Shown: positions 15,160 through 27,825, counted from the first letter of the stretch. The stretch is 64,000 nt of DNA from Vreelandella halophila (GCF_019903425.1 NZ_JACHUZ010000013.1:1990361-2054360), one strand, 5' to 3'. The notes: generated by a model not told the origin, from the sequence alone. Made by a program: numbers and translations.

Positions 15160-16635
15160 ATGGAAGTCAATAACACAGTTTCGGATCTGGTACTGTTTGG
15201 CGCTTTGGGCGATCTGGCGCAGCGAAAGCTCTGGCCGGCCCTCTATCAGTTGCAGCGGGCGGAGTTGCTGGCGGCCGAGTCGCGCATCCTGGCGCTGGCT
15301 CGCGAAGCGATGGCCCCGGAAACGTTCGCCACACAGCTTGCGGAGCGATTGGCGGAGGAGGTCAACCCGAGTGAGCTGGATGACGGTGTGGTTCAGCGCC
15401 TGTTGGCCAAGGTGGAGTATCAGGCCCTGGATTTCACGGAGGCGGAAGGGTATACCGCGCTGAAGCGCTGGCGGGAACAGCGCCCGGTGCCTCTGATTGT
15501 CTATATGGCTACCCAGCCCACCATCTATGGGCTGATTGGCGAGGGGCTCCATCAGGCACAGTGCGTTGGGAGCGATACCCGCGTCGTGATTGAGAAGCCC
15601 ATTGGTCACGACCTGGCTTCCTCTCGTGAGATTAACGATCAACTCGCTCACTATTTCGATGAAAGCCAGATCTTCCGGATCGATCATTACCTGGGCAAGG
15701 AAACGGTCCAGAACCTCATCGCGCTGCGTTTCGCCAATAATCTCTTTGCCTCCCAGTGGAACCAGAACCACATCTCCCATGTGGAGATCACCGTGGCCGA
15801 GGAGGTGGGCATTGAGGGGCGCTGGGGCTATTTTGACGAGGCGGGCCAGATGCGCGACATGGTGCAGAACCACCTGTTGCAGCTATTGTGCCTGATTGCC
15901 ATGGACCCACCAGCGGATCTGTCCGCTGACAGCATTCGCGACGAAAAGGTGAAGGTGCTTAAGGCGCTGCGGGCCATTACGCCGGATATGATGGACACCC
16001 ATCTGGTTCGTGGCCAATACGGAGCCGGTACCGCCAACGGAAGGCCGGTGCCAGGTTATCTGGAAGAGGAAGGGGCTGCTGGAGGCAGTCGCACCGAGAC
16101 CTTTGTGGCGCTCAAGGCCGAGATCGAGAACTGGCGCTGGGCCGGTGTCCCGTTTTACATGCGTACGGGCAAGCGCTTGCCGAAGAAGCTGTCCGAGATC
16201 GTCATTCATTTTAAGGCAGCGCCGCACTACATCTTCGCCCCGGATCAGAAGCATCTGGCCAACAACAAACTGATGATCCGCCTTCAGCCGGATGAAGGGA
16301 TTTCCCTTCTGGTATCGACCAAGGATCAGGGGCTGGACAAAGGCATGCGTCTGCGCCAGGGCCCGTTGCATCTCAACTTCTCCGAGGCCTTTGATGCAAG
16401 CCGTATTCCCGATGCCTACGAGCGCCTGTTGTGGGAGATAATGAAGGGCAATCAATACCTGTTCGTGCGACGCGACGAAGTGGAGTTGGCCTGGCGCTGG
16501 GTTGATCGTGTCATCGAGAGTTGGGAAGAGTCCGGCGAGGCGCCCAAGCGCTATGCGGCCGGTACGTGGGGGCCTGCTGCCTCCATTGCCATGATCACGC
16601 GGGATGGGTGGAGCTGGCATGAAGAGGATGGCTGA
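15160..16635 (+). CDS. zwf: Glucose-6-phosphate 1-dehydrogenase
   Basis: 491 residues, normal family length. The dinucleotide-binding motif [11 protein letters not shown] is at the N-terminus and the substrate motif RIDHYLGKE around residue 175; IEKPIGHD and [11 protein letters not shown] are also conserved. It oxidises glucose-6-phosphate to 6-phosphogluconolactone with NAD(P). First gene of zwf-pgl-eda; its end overlaps pgl by 17 bases. No strong ribosome-binding site precedes the ATG. Controlled most likely by HexR from the divergent gene. Confidence 0.96.
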   Translation: MEVNNTVSDLVLFGALGDLAQRKLWPALYQLQRAELLAAESRILALAREAMAPETFATQLAERLAEEVNPSELDDGVVQRLLAKVEYQALDFTEAEGYTALKRWREQRPVPLIVYMATQPTIYGLIGEGLHQAQCVGSDTRVVIEKPIGHDLASSREINDQLAHYFDESQIFRIDHYLGKETVQNLIALRFANNLFASQWNQNHISHVEITVAEEVGIEGRWGYFDEAGQMRDMVQNHLLQLLCLIAMDPPADLSADSIRDEKVKVLKALRAITPDMMDTHLVRGQYGAGTANGRPVPGYLEEEGAAGGSRTETFVALKAEIENWRWAGVPFYMRTGKRLPKKLSEIVIHFKAAPHYIFAPDQKHLANNKLMIRLQPDEGISLLVSTKDQGLDKGMRLRQGPLHLNFSEAFDASRIPDAYERLLWEIMKGNQYLFVRRDEVELAWRWVDRVIESWEESGEAPKRYAAGTWGPAASIAMITRDGWSWHEEDG

Positions 16636-17341
16636 TCTGGCTTGGCCCGAAGGCGTCGCCACGGTTTGCGCCGAGGGCAAGCAGGCTCTGGGTGAGGCCC
16701 TGGCGAAACAGGTTGCGGCATGGTTGCGGGAGGCGCTTGCCGAGCGCGGCACGGCGGCCTTGGCCGTGTCCGGTGGTAGCACCCCTGTGCCGTTTTTTCA
16801 GGCGCTGGCAAGGGAGTCGCTGGCTTGGGAAAACGTCAGCATCACCCTGGTCGACGAGCGCTGGGTTCCGGAAACCCATGATGCCAGCAATGCTCGATTG
16901 CTGCGCGAGCTTCTTCTGAAGGGGGTAGCCGCACGGGCGCACTTCATTCCTCTGGTCACGAAGGCGGCCTCGCCGCAGGAAGGTCAGACTGAGGTGGAGG
17001 CACGGTTGGCTACCCTGCCGGCCTTCCTGGATGTGGTGATCCTGGGAATGGGGGCGGACGGTCATACCGCGTCGCTGTTTCCCTGTACGCCGGGGTTGGC
17101 GCAGGCCCTGGATCCGGATGGTGCCGCGCGCTGTCGGGCCATGTCTCCGCCGGGCGCGGCACAGGAGCGGATCACGCTGACCCGCTCGGTCATTGATGCG
17201 GCGCGCCACCAGGTGCTGCACCTTACCGGTGACGACAAGCTTGCCACGCTGGAGCAGGCGCTGGCCAGCCCGGACGACATCCTTTCCATGCCGATCCGTG
17301 CCTTCCTGCACGATGGGCTGACCGTCTACTGGAGTGCTTGA
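16619..17341 (+). CDS. pgl: 6-phosphogluconolactonase
   Basis: About 240 residues with the DevB/SOL-type pattern: [32 protein letters not shown] and [15 protein letters not shown]. It hydrolyses 6-phosphogluconolactone to 6-phosphogluconate. I take the ATG at 16619 since GGAG stands 5 bases before it; the ATG at 16628 is possible. Overlap with zwf and a 2-bp gap to eda indicate a tight operon. Confidence 0.94.
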   Translation: MKRMADLAWPEGVATVCAEGKQALGEALAKQVAAWLREALAERGTAALAVSGGSTPVPFFQALARESLAWENVSITLVDERWVPETHDASNARLLRELLLKGVAARAHFIPLVTKAASPQEGQTEVEARLATLPAFLDVVILGMGADGHTASLFPCTPGLAQALDPDGAARCRAMSPPGAAQERITLTRSVIDAARHQVLHLTGDDKLATLEQALASPDDILSMPIRAFLHDGLTVYWSA

Positions 17342-17343
17342 GC

Positions 17344-18009
17344 ATGGCAGAGTCTCAACTTCCCGCGTCATTGAGGGAGCGAGCTGACCGGGTTTTGGAT
17401 GCCTCCCCATTGGTTCCGGTGGTCACCATCGACGATCCGGCGCAGGTGGTTCCCCTGGGCGATGCCCTGGTGGCCGGCGGGCTGCGCGTGCTGGAAATCA
17501 CCCTGCGCACGCCCTATGGCTTGGACGCCATCACCGAGCTGCGCGCGCGCCATCCGGAGATTTGGGTAGGGGCGGGCACCGTCGCCACGCTGGATCAGTA
17601 CAAGGCCGTTGAAGAGGCTGGAGGGCAGTTCGTGATCACGCCGGGCTCGACCCGGGAGCTGCTCGACTATGGTACCCGCGCAACAGCGTCGCTGTTGCCC
17701 GGCGTCGCGACCCTGTCGGAAATGATGGAGGGTTATCGCCTGGGTTATCGGGCCTTCAAGTTCTTCCCCGCTGAAGCTGCCGGTGGCGTGGCGGCATTAA
17801 AGGCTTTTGGGGGGCCTTTCGGGGATGTGCGCTTCTGCCCAACGGGGGGCATTCGTGAAGCCACCGCCAGCGACTATCTTGCGCTGCCCAACGTGGCGGC
17901 GGTGGGTGGCACCTGGCTCACGCCCGGCGATACGCTGAGGGAGGGGGACTGGCAGTCTGTTACGCGAATCGCCCAGTATAGCCTCCAAAGCCTCCAGTCG
18001 GCTGACTGA
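17344..18009 (+). CDS. eda: KDPG/KHG aldolase
   Basis: 221 residues. Typical features of 2-keto-3-deoxy-6-phosphogluconate aldolase: PVVTIDD at the start, LEITLRTPYGLDAI with the catalytic Glu, GAGTV, and FKFFPAEAAGG holding the Schiff-base lysine; CPTGGI binds phosphate. It splits KDPG to pyruvate and glyceraldehyde-3-phosphate, ending the Entner-Doudoroff pathway. Last gene of the zwf operon; hairpin downstream. Confidence 0.95.
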   Translation: MAESQLPASLRERADRVLDASPLVPVVTIDDPAQVVPLGDALVAGGLRVLEITLRTPYGLDAITELRARHPEIWVGAGTVATLDQYKAVEEAGGQFVITPGSTRELLDYGTRATASLLPGVATLSEMMEGYRLGYRAFKFFPAEAAGGVAALKAFGGPFGDVRFCPTGGIREATASDYLALPNVAAVGGTWLTPGDTLREGDWQSVTRIAQYSLQSLQSAD

Positions 18010-18020
18010 TTCCTGGTGGT

Positions 18021-18050
18021 GCTCACCCGGCCACCATAGGACGGGTGAGC
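18021..18050 (+). terminator. Hairpin between eda and gap
   Basis: GCTCACCCG and CGGGTGAGC form 9-base arms around a 12-base loop between the convergent genes. No clear U-run on either side, so termination strength is uncertain. Confidence 0.5.
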
Positions 18051-18091
18051 CCGACTATCGGCAGCCGCGCGCCACGGCTTCGGGTCGTGGC

Positions 18092-19090
18092 TTATTGGCT
18101 TCCCAGTACCAGTGCGTTATCCAGCATGCGGTTCGAGAAGGCCCATTCATTGTCGTACCAGGCCAGGATCTTAGCGTGGCGACCCTTGACCTTGGTGTGG
18201 TTGGCGTCGAACACGCTGGACAGGGGGTCGTGATTGAAATCAACGGAAACCAGCGGTTCAGAGTTGTAACCCAGCACTGGCGAGCCTTCGGCGGCTGCCT
18301 TCATGGCCAGGTTGATTTCTTCCGCGCAGGTGTCGCGGGTGGCAATGAAAGACAGGTCCACCAGTGACACATTGATGGTGGGCACGCGTACCGCCATGCC
18401 GTCCAGTCGGCCGTCCAGCTCCGGCAGAACCAGTCCGATCGCCGCTGCGGCCCCGGTTCTGGTCGGGATCATGGACTGGGTGGCGGATCGGGCCCGATAC
18501 AGGTCCGTGTGATAGACATCGCTCAGCGTCTGGTCATTGGTGTAGGAATGGGTCGTCGTCATCAAGCCAGTCTCGATGCCGACTGCCTGGTGCAGCGCCT
18601 GGGCGATGGGGGCCAGGCAGTTGGTGGTGCAGCTGGCGTTGGAGATGATCCGGTGCTGATCGGTCAGGCTCTCGTGGTTGACGCCATGGACAATGGTTGC
18701 GTCGACATCCGGGGCGGGGGCGGAGATGACAACCCTGTTGGCGCCGGCCGTGAGGTGGGCCTGGGCCTTCTCACGGGTGGTGAACAGGCCGGTGCATTCC
18801 AGGACGACATCGACACGTAAGGCTTGCCAGGGCAGATCCGCCGGGTTTCGAACGGACGAGACGGCGATACGATCCCCGTTCACGGTGAGGGATTCGTCAT
18901 CGTGACTGACCGAACCAAAAAAGCGACCGTGGACGGAATCGTGCTTGAGCAGGTGGGCGTTGGTGGCGGCATCGCCCAGGTCATTGATGGCGACGATCTG
19001 GATCTGATCGCGGTACTGGTGTTCGTAGAGGGCTCTGAGTGTATTTCGGCCTATGCGACCGAAGCCATTGATGGCGATACGGATTGTCAT
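18092..19090 (-). CDS. gap: Type I glyceraldehyde-3-phosphate dehydrogenase
   Basis: 332 residues. N-terminal NAD-binding motif [15 protein letters not shown], catalytic cysteine in [12 protein letters not shown], and C-terminal [12 protein letters not shown]. It converts the glyceraldehyde-3-phosphate made by Eda to 1,3-bisphosphoglycerate. I start at [10 protein letters not shown]; the extra upstream residues are not family-like. It is divergent from edd across about 160 bp that holds a candidate HexR site, matching the coordinated control seen in pseudomonads and Shewanella. Confidence 0.95.
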   Translation of the reverse strand: MTIRIAINGFGRIGRNTLRALYEHQYRDQIQIVAINDLGDAATNAHLLKHDSVHGRFFGSVSHDDESLTVNGDRIAVSSVRNPADLPWQALRVDVVLECTGLFTTREKAQAHLTAGANRVVISAPAPDVDATIVHGVNHESLTDQHRIISNASCTTNCLAPIAQALHQAVGIETGLMTTTHSYTNDQTLSDVYHTDLYRARSATQSMIPTRTGAAAAIGLVLPELDGRLDGMAVRVPTINVSLVDLSFIATRDTCAEEINLAMKAAAEGSPVLGYNSEPLVSVDFNHDPLSSVFDANHTKVKGRHAKILAWYDNEWAFSNRMLDNALVLGSQ

Positions 19091-19123
19091 AGTGCGCTCT
19101 CCGGTTGTTTGACTTGTTTGATA

Positions 19124-19139
19124 TGTAGTAAACATAACA
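19124..19139. promoter_or_regulatory. Weak HexR-like site between gap and edd
   Basis: TGTAGTAAACATAACA shares the left half TGTAGTAAA with the HexR consensus but diverges in the right half. The position between the divergent gap and edd genes is where a HexR operator is expected. A second weak candidate is at 19184-19200. Confidence 0.35.
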
Positions 19140-19249
19140 AACAATACTGGAATAAGGTACCCTTATGGCGTGAAAAATTGAATTAAAGATAGTAAAATAA
19201 CCACATACCGATCCTGATCGGATCAAACGCCACAAGAGAGAGGTTTACG

Positions 19250-21070
19250 ATGCATCCCACGGTCGAGCGGGTCACTCAGCGCATCATGGATCGCAGTCGT
19301 GACGAGCGTCAGCGCTACCTGGACAGGATGGCCCGTTTGCGGCGCAACGGGCCGCAGCGGGAGGTGCTGTCCTGCGGGAACCTGGCCCATGGGTTCGCGG
19401 CCTGCGGCAAGCGAGACAAGAGCGCCCTGCGGTTGATGAACCAGGCCAACGTCGCGGTGGTGTCGGCGTATAACGACATGCTGTCCGCGCACCAGCCCTA
19501 TCGTGACTTCCCGGAGGTCATCAAACAGGCCGCGGCTGATATGGGGAGCGTGGCCCAGTTCGCCGGCGGCACACCGGCCATGTGCGACGGCATCACCCAG
19601 GGGCAGCCCGGCATGGACCTGAGCCTCTTTTCCCGGGACGTGATCGCCATGAGTACGGCCCTGGCCCTGAGTCACAACATGTTCGACGCCACCGTGCTGT
19701 TGGGGATCTGCGACAAAATCGTGCCGGGGCTCCTGATCGGGGCGCTGAGCTACGGTTACCTGCCGACGGCGCTCATACCGGCCGGGCCCATGCCCACTGG
19801 TCTGCCCAACAAGGAAAAACAGCGGGTGCGCCAGCTCTACGCCGAAGGCAAGGTGGGGAAAGAGGCGCTTCTGGAGGCGGAGAGCCAGTCCTATCACAGC
19901 CCCGGTACCTGTACCTTCTATGGCACCGCCAACAGCAACCAGCTGCTGGTCGAAGTCATGGGTCTGCATCTGCCCGGTTCGGCTTTTGTGCAGCCGGGGA
20001 CGGAGCTGCGGGAAGCATTGACCCATGAGGCCACCGAACAGGTGATCCGCCTGTCGGCGCCCAATGGGGGTCAGAAGGGGCTGTGCGATGTGGTCGCGGA
20101 GAAGAACATCGTCAACGCCCTGGTCGCCTTGCTGGCCACCGGCGGTTCCACCAACCACACCATGCACTGGGTGGCGATTGCCCGAGCGGCGGGTATTCTG
20201 GTGGATTGGGATGACTTCAATGATCTCTCCGCGGTCGTACCTGGCCTGACCCGGATCTATCCCAATGGTCAGGCGGACATCAATGACTTCCACGAGGCCG
20301 GCGGCACGGCCTTCCTGATTCGGGAGCTCTTGGATGCCGGTCTCCTCCACGAGGACGTGGAAACGGTGGCGGGCTTTGGGCTGCGCCGGTATACCCAACT
20401 GCCGCAATGGCGGGACGGCAAGGTGCTGTGGGAGCCGGCACCGGAGGCCTCGCTCAATCCCGCCGTGCTGGAGTCAGTCCAGGAGCCGTTCACCAGCGAT
20501 GGCGGCCTGCGGGTGGTGAACGGCAACCTGGGGCGTGGTGTGATCAAGGTCTCGGCGGTGGCGCCGGATCACCATGTGATCGAGGCGCCGGCTGTCGTGC
20601 TGGACAGCCAGTCCGCCGTGGCTGAAGCGTTCGAAGCCGGCCAGCTCGAACGCGACTGTGTTGTGGTGGTGCGTTTCCAGGGCCCCAAGGCCATCGGTAT
20701 GCCGGAATTGCATAAACTCACGCCCTATCTGGGCGTGTTGCAGGATCGAGGCTTCCGCGTGGCCCTGGTCACGGACGGACGCATGTCCGGCGCCTCTGGT
20801 AAAGTACCAGCGGCGATCCACGTCTATCCCGAAGCGGCCGACGGCGGGGCGCTATCCAAACTGCGCGATGGCGATCGGATCCGGCTGGATGCCCGGGAAG
20901 GAACGCTGGATATTATCGAGCCGGATGATTGGGCGGAACGGCCACCGACCCAGGCGGATCTGGCGGCGCATCAAAACGATTATGGCCGCGAACTCTTCGG
21001 CTGGATGCGGGCCAAGGCTGACACGCCGGAGAAGGGAGCCTCCTTTTTTTGGACAGCGCAGAATGACTGA
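19250..21070 (+). CDS. edd: Phosphogluconate dehydratase
   Basis: 606 residues, usual size for the IlvD/Edd family. Iron-sulfur ligands lie in [22 protein letters not shown] and [33 protein letters not shown] is the conserved C-terminal motif. It dehydrates 6-phosphogluconate to KDPG. The ribosome-binding site GAGAGAGG stands before the ATG. It overlaps glk by 8 bases, so the two are co-transcribed and divergent from gap. Confidence 0.96.
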   Translation: MHPTVERVTQRIMDRSRDERQRYLDRMARLRRNGPQREVLSCGNLAHGFAACGKRDKSALRLMNQANVAVVSAYNDMLSAHQPYRDFPEVIKQAAADMGSVAQFAGGTPAMCDGITQGQPGMDLSLFSRDVIAMSTALALSHNMFDATVLLGICDKIVPGLLIGALSYGYLPTALIPAGPMPTGLPNKEKQRVRQLYAEGKVGKEALLEAESQSYHSPGTCTFYGTANSNQLLVEVMGLHLPGSAFVQPGTELREALTHEATEQVIRLSAPNGGQKGLCDVVAEKNIVNALVALLATGGSTNHTMHWVAIARAAGILVDWDDFNDLSAVVPGLTRIYPNGQADINDFHEAGGTAFLIRELLDAGLLHEDVETVAGFGLRRYTQLPQWRDGKVLWEPAPEASLNPAVLESVQEPFTSDGGLRVVNGNLGRGVIKVSAVAPDHHVIEAPAVVLDSQSAVAEAFEAGQLERDCVVVVRFQGPKAIGMPELHKLTPYLGVLQDRGFRVALVTDGRMSGASGKVPAAIHVYPEAADGGALSKLRDGDRIRLDAREGTLDIIEPDDWAERPPTQADLAAHQNDYGRELFGWMRAKADTPEKGASFFWTAQND

Positions 21071-22028
21071 AACACCTTGGGCACTGGTGGGGGATATCGG
21101 GGGGACCAACGCCCGGTTTGCGTTGGTGGAGCCGGGGTCGGGTACCTTGAACTCAATTGCGGTATTGCCCTGCGGCGACTACGGGAACCTGGACGTGGCG
21201 GTCAGGGACTACCTTCAACAGACCGGTGCCGGGGAAGTGCGCCGGGCCTGTATGGCCTTCGCCTGCCCGGTGCATGACGAGATGGTGCGCATGACCAACA
21301 ACCCCTGGGTCTTTCGTAAGGCGGCAATGCGCGAGTCCCTTGGCCTGGATCTGTTCAAGACCATTAACGACTTTACAGCCATGGCCCTGGGCGTGCCCAG
21401 TGTTCCCTCTGAACACCTCCATCCTGTGGGCGATGGCATGGCGGACTCGCAGCGGCCGCGCCTAGTCATTGGCCCCGGAACTGGACTGGGCATATCCGCC
21501 CTGATACCCACCCATCATGACTGGGTTCCCCTGGAGACCGAAGGCGGGCATGTGGATTTCGCCCCCACCGATGAACTGGAGGTGGCGGTCCAGCAGACCC
21601 TGCGTGCCCGCTTTGGTCGTGTCAGCGTGGAACGCATCCTCAGTGGCCAGGGCCTGCTCAACCTGTATCAGACGCTGGCCGAACTTGAGCGGGCATCGGT
21701 ACGCCTGCACACCCCCGAGGCCGTGACCGAAGCCGCGTTGCAGCAAGAGGACCCTTTGGCGCATCGGGCGCTGCGGATGTTCTGCGAGATTCTGGGTCGG
21801 GTGACTGGCGATGCCGCGCTGACTCTCGGAAGCCTGGGCGGGGTTTACATTTGCGGTGGGATTGTGCCGCGCTTTCTTGATGTGTTCCGTGACAGCCCCT
21901 TCCGTAGGGCTTTTGAGGAAAAAGGCCGGATGCGGGCAATGATGGAGTCCATTCCGGTCTATGTGGTGACTGAGCCCTATACCGGTCTGTTGGGTGCGGC
22001 GCAGGCGTTGGATAACGGAGAGGTATAA
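21063..22028 (+). CDS. glk: Glucokinase
   Basis: 321 residues. The Glk-family phosphate motif [13 protein letters not shown] is at the N-terminus, [16 protein letters not shown] and [11 protein letters not shown] follow, then [12 protein letters not shown] and [11 protein letters not shown]. It phosphorylates glucose with ATP for the Zwf route. The frame is open well upstream inside edd, but the family start is [10 protein letters not shown], just inside the end of edd, which gives a coupled pair. A hairpin follows the stop. Confidence 0.95.
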   Translation: MTETPWALVGDIGGTNARFALVEPGSGTLNSIAVLPCGDYGNLDVAVRDYLQQTGAGEVRRACMAFACPVHDEMVRMTNNPWVFRKAAMRESLGLDLFKTINDFTAMALGVPSVPSEHLHPVGDGMADSQRPRLVIGPGTGLGISALIPTHHDWVPLETEGGHVDFAPTDELEVAVQQTLRARFGRVSVERILSGQGLLNLYQTLAELERASVRLHTPEAVTEAALQQEDPLAHRALRMFCEILGRVTGDAALTLGSLGGVYICGGIVPRFLDVFRDSPFRRAFEEKGRMRAMMESIPVYVVTEPYTGLLGAAQALDNGEV

Positions 22029-22058
22029 TCCGGCGTGACCATTGGCCGGCACGCCGGA
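22029..22058 (+). terminator. Hairpin between glk and the ABC importer operon
   Basis: TCCGGCGTG and CACGCCGGA arms around a 12-base loop, starting at the glk stop. Convergent genes on both sides suggest a shared terminator; no U-run is evident. Confidence 0.5.
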
Positions 22059-22083
22059 GAGGTAGTCCCAGTCCCGAACCGAG

Positions 22084-23202
22084 CTAGTTGGGCCGGATGC
22101 GTTTTTCGGTGGCCGGATCGAAGAAGACCACCTTGTTCATATCGAACATCAGCTCGGCATCCTCACCCCAATTCACCGGGTGCTCTGCATCCAGTCGACA
22201 GTGAACGTCAATGCCGTTGAGGCGGATCACTGCAATAATGTCGGGGCCGGTGGGCTCGGTCACCTCGACAGTGAGGGAGCCGCTCGCCACCAGGGAATGC
22301 TCGCTCTTGATATTATCCGGTTGGCTGATGTGTTCTGGTCGGATGCCCAGAATCACCCGTTTGCCGACCCAGTTGGCCAAGTAGTCCGGCACTGGCAGTG
22401 ACAGCTTGCGTCCGTCACTGCCCTCGACGGTCACTGACAGTCCAGCCTCGGATCGCTCGATTTCCAGCTCAATAAAACTCATGGACGGCGAGCCAATGAA
22501 CCCCGCCACAAACAGGTTTTCCGGTGTGTCATAAACCTCCTTGGGCGTGCCCAGTTGCTGCAGTTCGCCGTCCTTGAGCACAGCAATTCGATCAGCCAGG
22601 GTCATGGCTTCGATCTGGTCGTGGGTGACGTAGACAACGGTGGTTTTCAAGCGTTGGTGGAGTTTTTTGATTTCGGTGCGCATCTCCACCCGGAGCTTGG
22701 CGTCCAGGTTGGACAGCGGCTCATCAAACAGATAGATCTTTGGCCTGCGGGCCAGGGCGCGGCCCATGGCCACACGCTGCTGCTGGCCGCCGGAAAGCCG
22801 GGCAGGCTTCTTGTCCAGCAAAGGAGATATCTGCAGAAGGTCGGCCACCCGCTCCACCTCCCGCTCAATATCGTCCTTCGGCATACCACGGATCTTGAGC
22901 CCGAACGCGATGTTCTCGCGCACCGACTTGGTGGGATACAACGCGTAGGACTGAAACACCATGGCAATATCACGGTCCCTGGGTTCCATGGCGGAAATGT
23001 CCACGCCGTTGACCACCATCGAGCCTCCGGTGATGGCTTCCAGGCCGGCGATGCTGCTCATCAGGGTGGATTTGCCGCAGCCTGAAGGGCCCACCAGGGT
23101 CAGGAATTCTCCAGATGCGACATCAATGTTGATGCCCTTCAGGGTCTCGTCATGAGCCCCCGGGTAAGTCTTGCGGATGTCCCGCAGTTCCAGCTGTGAC
23201 AT
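22084..23202 (-). CDS. ABC sugar importer ATPase, MalK/UgpC type
   Basis: 372 residues. Walker [17 protein letters not shown], signature [15 protein letters not shown] and Walker [17 protein letters not shown] are intact, with the H-loop VTHDQIEAM. The C-terminal ~130 residues form the TOBE/OB regulatory domain of the MalK/UgpC class (ILGIRPEHI). It powers uptake by the two permeases immediately upstream. Last gene of the importer operon, 5 bp from the preceding permease gene. Confidence 0.92.
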   Translation of the reverse strand: MSQLELRDIRKTYPGAHDETLKGINIDVASGEFLTLVGPSGCGKSTLMSSIAGLEAITGGSMVVNGVDISAMEPRDRDIAMVFQSYALYPTKSVRENIAFGLKIRGMPKDDIEREVERVADLLQISPLLDKKPARLSGGQQQRVAMGRALARRPKIYLFDEPLSNLDAKLRVEMRTEIKKLHQRLKTTVVYVTHDQIEAMTLADRIAVLKDGELQQLGTPKEVYDTPENLFVAGFIGSPSMSFIELEIERSEAGLSVTVEGSDGRKLSLPVPDYLANWVGKRVILGIRPEHISQPDNIKSEHSLVASGSLTVEVTEPTGPDIIAVIRLNGIDVHCRLDAEHPVNWGEDAELMFDMNKVVFFDPATEKRIRPN

Positions 23203-23207
23203 TGGTT

Positions 23208-24077
23208 TTATCCTTTCTCCGAACCGGCCGTCAGGCCGCGTATGAAATACTTGCCGGCCACGATGTAGACCACCAGTGTTGGCAGGGCGGCAATCATGGC
23301 AGCGGCCATATCCACGTTGTATTCTTTTACCCCGGTACTGGTGTTCACCAGATTGTTCAGGGCAACCGTTATGGGTTGGCTCTCGCCACTGGAGAACACC
23401 ACGCCAAACAGGAAGTCATTCCAGATCTGTGTGAACTGCCAGATCAGCGAGACCATGATGATCGGGGTGGACATGGGCAGCAGAATGCGAAAAAAGATGG
23501 TGAAAAAGCCCGCGCCATCAAGCCGCGCGGCCTTAATCAGCGCATCGGGGATGGCGACGTAGTAGTTGCGGAAAAACAACGTGGTGAAGGCCACCCCGTA
23601 GGTCACGTGAACCAGTACCAGCCCTGGGGTGGTGTTGGCCATTCCCAGCATGCCCAGTGTTTGTGCCATGGGCAGCAGAACGACCTGAAAGGGCACGAAA
23701 CAGCCGAACAGCAGCATGCCAAACATCAGATCCGCCCCCCGGAACTTCCACTTCGACAGCACATAGCCGTTAAAGGCCCCCAGCAAGGTGGAAATCAACA
23801 CCGCTGGCACGGCCATCTTGAACGAGTTCCAGAAGAAGCCTTTTACGCCCTCACACTGCACACCGGTGCAGGCTTCGGCCCAGGCTTTTGTCCAACCGAT
23901 CGTCGTCCAATCGGTGGGCAGGGCCAGCAGGTTGCTGGAACGGATATCCATTGGGGTCTTGAAACTGGTGATCAACATAATGATCAGCGGAATCAGGTAC
24001 ACCAGGCAGGCCAGAAGCAGCACCCCATAGATCGCGATGCGGCTGGGGCGAACGCCCCTGCGAACGACATCAGTCAT
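23208..24077 (-). CDS. ABC sugar importer permease, MalG-like
   Basis: 289 residues, six membrane segments, and the EAA-loop motif DALIKAARLDGAGFFTIFFR that contacts the ATPase. Gene order (binding protein, two permeases, ATPase) and linkage to Entner-Doudoroff genes match the glucose/mannose GtsABC-type importer of pseudomonads. Overlaps the other permease by 8 bases. The substrate is inferred from context only. Confidence 0.9.
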   Translation of the reverse strand: MTDVVRRGVRPSRIAIYGVLLLACLVYLIPLIIMLITSFKTPMDIRSSNLLALPTDWTTIGWTKAWAEACTGVQCEGVKGFFWNSFKMAVPAVLISTLLGAFNGYVLSKWKFRGADLMFGMLLFGCFVPFQVVLLPMAQTLGMLGMANTTPGLVLVHVTYGVAFTTLFFRNYYVAIPDALIKAARLDGAGFFTIFFRILLPMSTPIIMVSLIWQFTQIWNDFLFGVVFSSGESQPITVALNNLVNTSTGVKEYNVDMAAAMIAALPTLVVYIVAGKYFIRGLTAGSEKG

Positions 24078-24996
24078 GGCGCTTCTCCCTCAGTTCGGAA
24101 TACAAGTAAGGCACCAGCAGTGCCAGAATTGCTCCCAGCATCAGCATGGCGCTGGCGGAGCCCTGGCCAATCTGGCCACGGGTAAAGGTCGTGGCGTACA
24201 TGTACACGGCTGGTAAATCGGTGGAGTAGCCAGGACCGCCCGACGTCATGGCCATCACCAGATCAAAGCTCTTGATGGCAATGTGGGCCAGCACCATCAC
24301 TGAACTGAAAAACACCGGCCGCAGGGAGGGCAGGATGAGTTTCCAGTAGATGACCGGGAGACTGGCACCATCCACCCGGGCCGCGCTAATGATCGACGAA
24401 TCGACACCCCGGAGCCCGGCCAGAAAAAGCGCCATAACAAAGCCGGAAGCCTGCCAGACAGCCGCCATCACAATGGTGTAAATGGCGAAGTCAGGATTAA
24501 CCAGCCAATCAAAGCTGAAGGACGTCCAGCCCCAGTCATGCATCATCTTTTCCAGCCCCTGGCGTGGATTGAGGATCCAGCGCCAGACGGTGCCCGTGAC
24601 GATCATGGACAGCGCCATGGGATACAGGTAAATCGTCCGGATCGCGCCTTCCTGGCGGATGCGCTGGTCCAGAAAGATCGCCAGCACCACGCCAATCAGA
24701 AGGCAGATGCCGATAAACAGCCCACCGAATAGGGCCAGATTCGATGACGCAACCAGCCAGCGTTGGCTCTCCATCAGCTTGGCGTATTGCTCAAGACCAA
24801 CGAAGTTATAACTGGGCAGGAAACTGGAGTCGGTAAACGACAGCACGGCCGTCCATAGCATGAAGCCGTAGATGCCAATGCCAATGATCAGGACGGTTGG
24901 CGCCACAACCAGTTTGGGCAACCAGCGCTGCAGGCTATCCATCATGCCGGACGAAACCCTGGCTACACCGGAAGGGCGACGTTGTCTATATTCCAT
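24070..24996 (-). CDS. ABC sugar importer permease, MalF-like
   Basis: 308 residues with an N-terminal cytoplasmic stretch and six membrane segments. The EAA-like motif SSIISAARVDGASLPVIYWK is present. Pairs with the adjacent MalG-like permease. The start codon lies 54 bp after the binding-protein stop. Substrate probably glucose or a related hexose from the neighbouring glk, zwf and edd genes. Confidence 0.9.
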   Translation of the reverse strand: MEYRQRRPSGVARVSSGMMDSLQRWLPKLVVAPTVLIIGIGIYGFMLWTAVLSFTDSSFLPSYNFVGLEQYAKLMESQRWLVASSNLALFGGLFIGICLLIGVVLAIFLDQRIRQEGAIRTIYLYPMALSMIVTGTVWRWILNPRQGLEKMMHDWGWTSFSFDWLVNPDFAIYTIVMAAVWQASGFVMALFLAGLRGVDSSIISAARVDGASLPVIYWKLILPSLRPVFFSSVMVLAHIAIKSFDLVMAMTSGGPGYSTDLPAVYMYATTFTRGQIGQGSASAMLMLGAILALLVPYLYSELREKRHD

Positions 24997-25050
24997 GAGA
25001 ACTCCCCTGAAATACCGCGAAGGCCGCCCGTTGGGCAGCCTGGCAAGGTT

Positions 25051-26310
25051 TTACATAGCGGACTGGATGGCGGAAGCCAGCTGGTCCGTGGTTTTTGCCG
25101 GGTCCGGGTTGTCGGAGTTAGCGAAGTTGGTCACCACATCGAAAATCTGGCCCTGGATGTGGCTGGTTGTAGCCAGACCATGGGAGAAGCTTGGCACCAG
25201 GCCGCCATCATCGGAGCTGGATTGGAAGGTATCCATCGACGCCTGGGCACAGGAATCGAAATCACCCATGTCCATGTCGGTACGGACCGGAATCGAGCCC
25301 TTGTTCTGGTTGAAAAGGGTCTGGAATTCCGGCTTCAGAATGGTCCGGGCGAGGTCCTTCTGGGCCTTGACGTCTTCTTCGTCGGACAGGGAGAACATGG
25401 CGAATGAGTCAACGTTGAAGGTGAAGTCTCCAGACGTGCCGGGCGCCGGGGCGCACAGATAATCCTCCCCCGGTGTCTGGCCAGCGGCGGTGAATTCAGC
25501 CTTGGCCCAATCTCCCATGATCTGCATGGCGGCTTCACCTTCCATCACCATGCCGGTGGCGGTGTTCCAGTCCCGGCCGGCGGCGTTGTCATCCACGTAA
25601 CTCATGACTTTGTCGAACTGCGCGAAGACCCGTTCCATTTTCTTGCTGTTGATCACGTCCATGTCGTGCTCAACGAAGGCCTTGCGGTAATCCTCCGGGC
25701 CCAGTTCAGCAAGTGCGACTGCGTCGAACACGGTGGCGTCCTGCCAGGGCTGGCCGCCGTGGGCCAGGGGAATGTAGCCCTCTGCCTTGAGTTTGTCGGC
25801 GACTTCAAAAAACTCATCCAGTGTGGTTGGCACCTTAACGCCGACCTTGTCCATCACGTCGGGATTCACCCACAGCCAGTTCACCCGATGTACGTTGACC
25901 GGAACGGCCACGTACTGCCCTTCGTATTTCATGACGTCTGAAATCATCGGTGGAATGAGCTGATCCCAATTCTGGTTATCAGCAACGCCCTCGAGGCTGG
26001 TCAGAAAGCCCAGTTCTGCCCATTCACGAATCTCCAGACCCTTGATCTGGGCCGCAGCGGGCGGGTTGCCCGATACCGCGCGGGATTTGAGAACGGTCAT
26101 GGCGGCTTCACCACCGCCACCGGCTACGGCAAAGTCCTTCCAGGTGTGGCCCTGATCTTCCATCATCTGCTTCAAGGCTTTGGCTGCCCGTGCCTCACCG
26201 CCTGAAGTCCACCAATGCAGTACCTCCACTTTGCCAGCCTGAACACTGGTCGGGAGAAGAACGCAGGCAGACATTGCGAGTGCCGTAAAATGACGCTTTA
26301 GAGATTTCAT
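25051..26310 (-). CDS. ABC sugar-binding periplasmic protein
   Basis: 419 residues with a signal peptide (MKSLKRHFTALAMSACVLL to SVQAG). The mature protein begins KVEVLHWWTSGGEA and resembles glucose/mannose-binding proteins of the GtsA type (family 1 extracellular solute-binding). It delivers sugar to the permease pair downstream. The start was set at MKSLKRH because AGGAG lies 5 bases upstream. The leader holds an AACAACAA run next to the ribosome-binding site, a candidate Crc/Hfq target. Confidence 0.92.
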   Translation of the reverse strand: MKSLKRHFTALAMSACVLLPTSVQAGKVEVLHWWTSGGEARAAKALKQMMEDQGHTWKDFAVAGGGGEAAMTVLKSRAVSGNPPAAAQIKGLEIREWAELGFLTSLEGVADNQNWDQLIPPMISDVMKYEGQYVAVPVNVHRVNWLWVNPDVMDKVGVKVPTTLDEFFEVADKLKAEGYIPLAHGGQPWQDATVFDAVALAELGPEDYRKAFVEHDMDVINSKKMERVFAQFDKVMSYVDDNAAGRDWNTATGMVMEGEAAMQIMGDWAKAEFTAAGQTPGEDYLCAPAPGTSGDFTFNVDSFAMFSLSDEEDVKAQKDLARTILKPEFQTLFNQNKGSIPVRTDMDMGDFDSCAQASMDTFQSSSDDGGLVPSFSHGLATTSHIQGQIFDVVTNFANSDNPDPAKTTDQLASAIQSAM

Positions 26311-26313
26311 GTT

Positions 26314-26327
26314 GGCTCCTTGTTGTT
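26314..26327 (-). promoter_or_regulatory. CA motif at the ribosome-binding site of the sugar-binding protein gene
   Basis: On the minus strand AACAACAA runs directly into AGGAGCC and the ATG. AAnAAnAA repeats overlapping a ribosome-binding site are the hallmark of Hfq/Crc translational repression in pseudomonads; binding is inferred. Confidence 0.5.
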
Positions 26328-26349
26328 GTAATAGAGACATTTATCCGAA

Positions 26350-27825
<1,476 letters not shown>

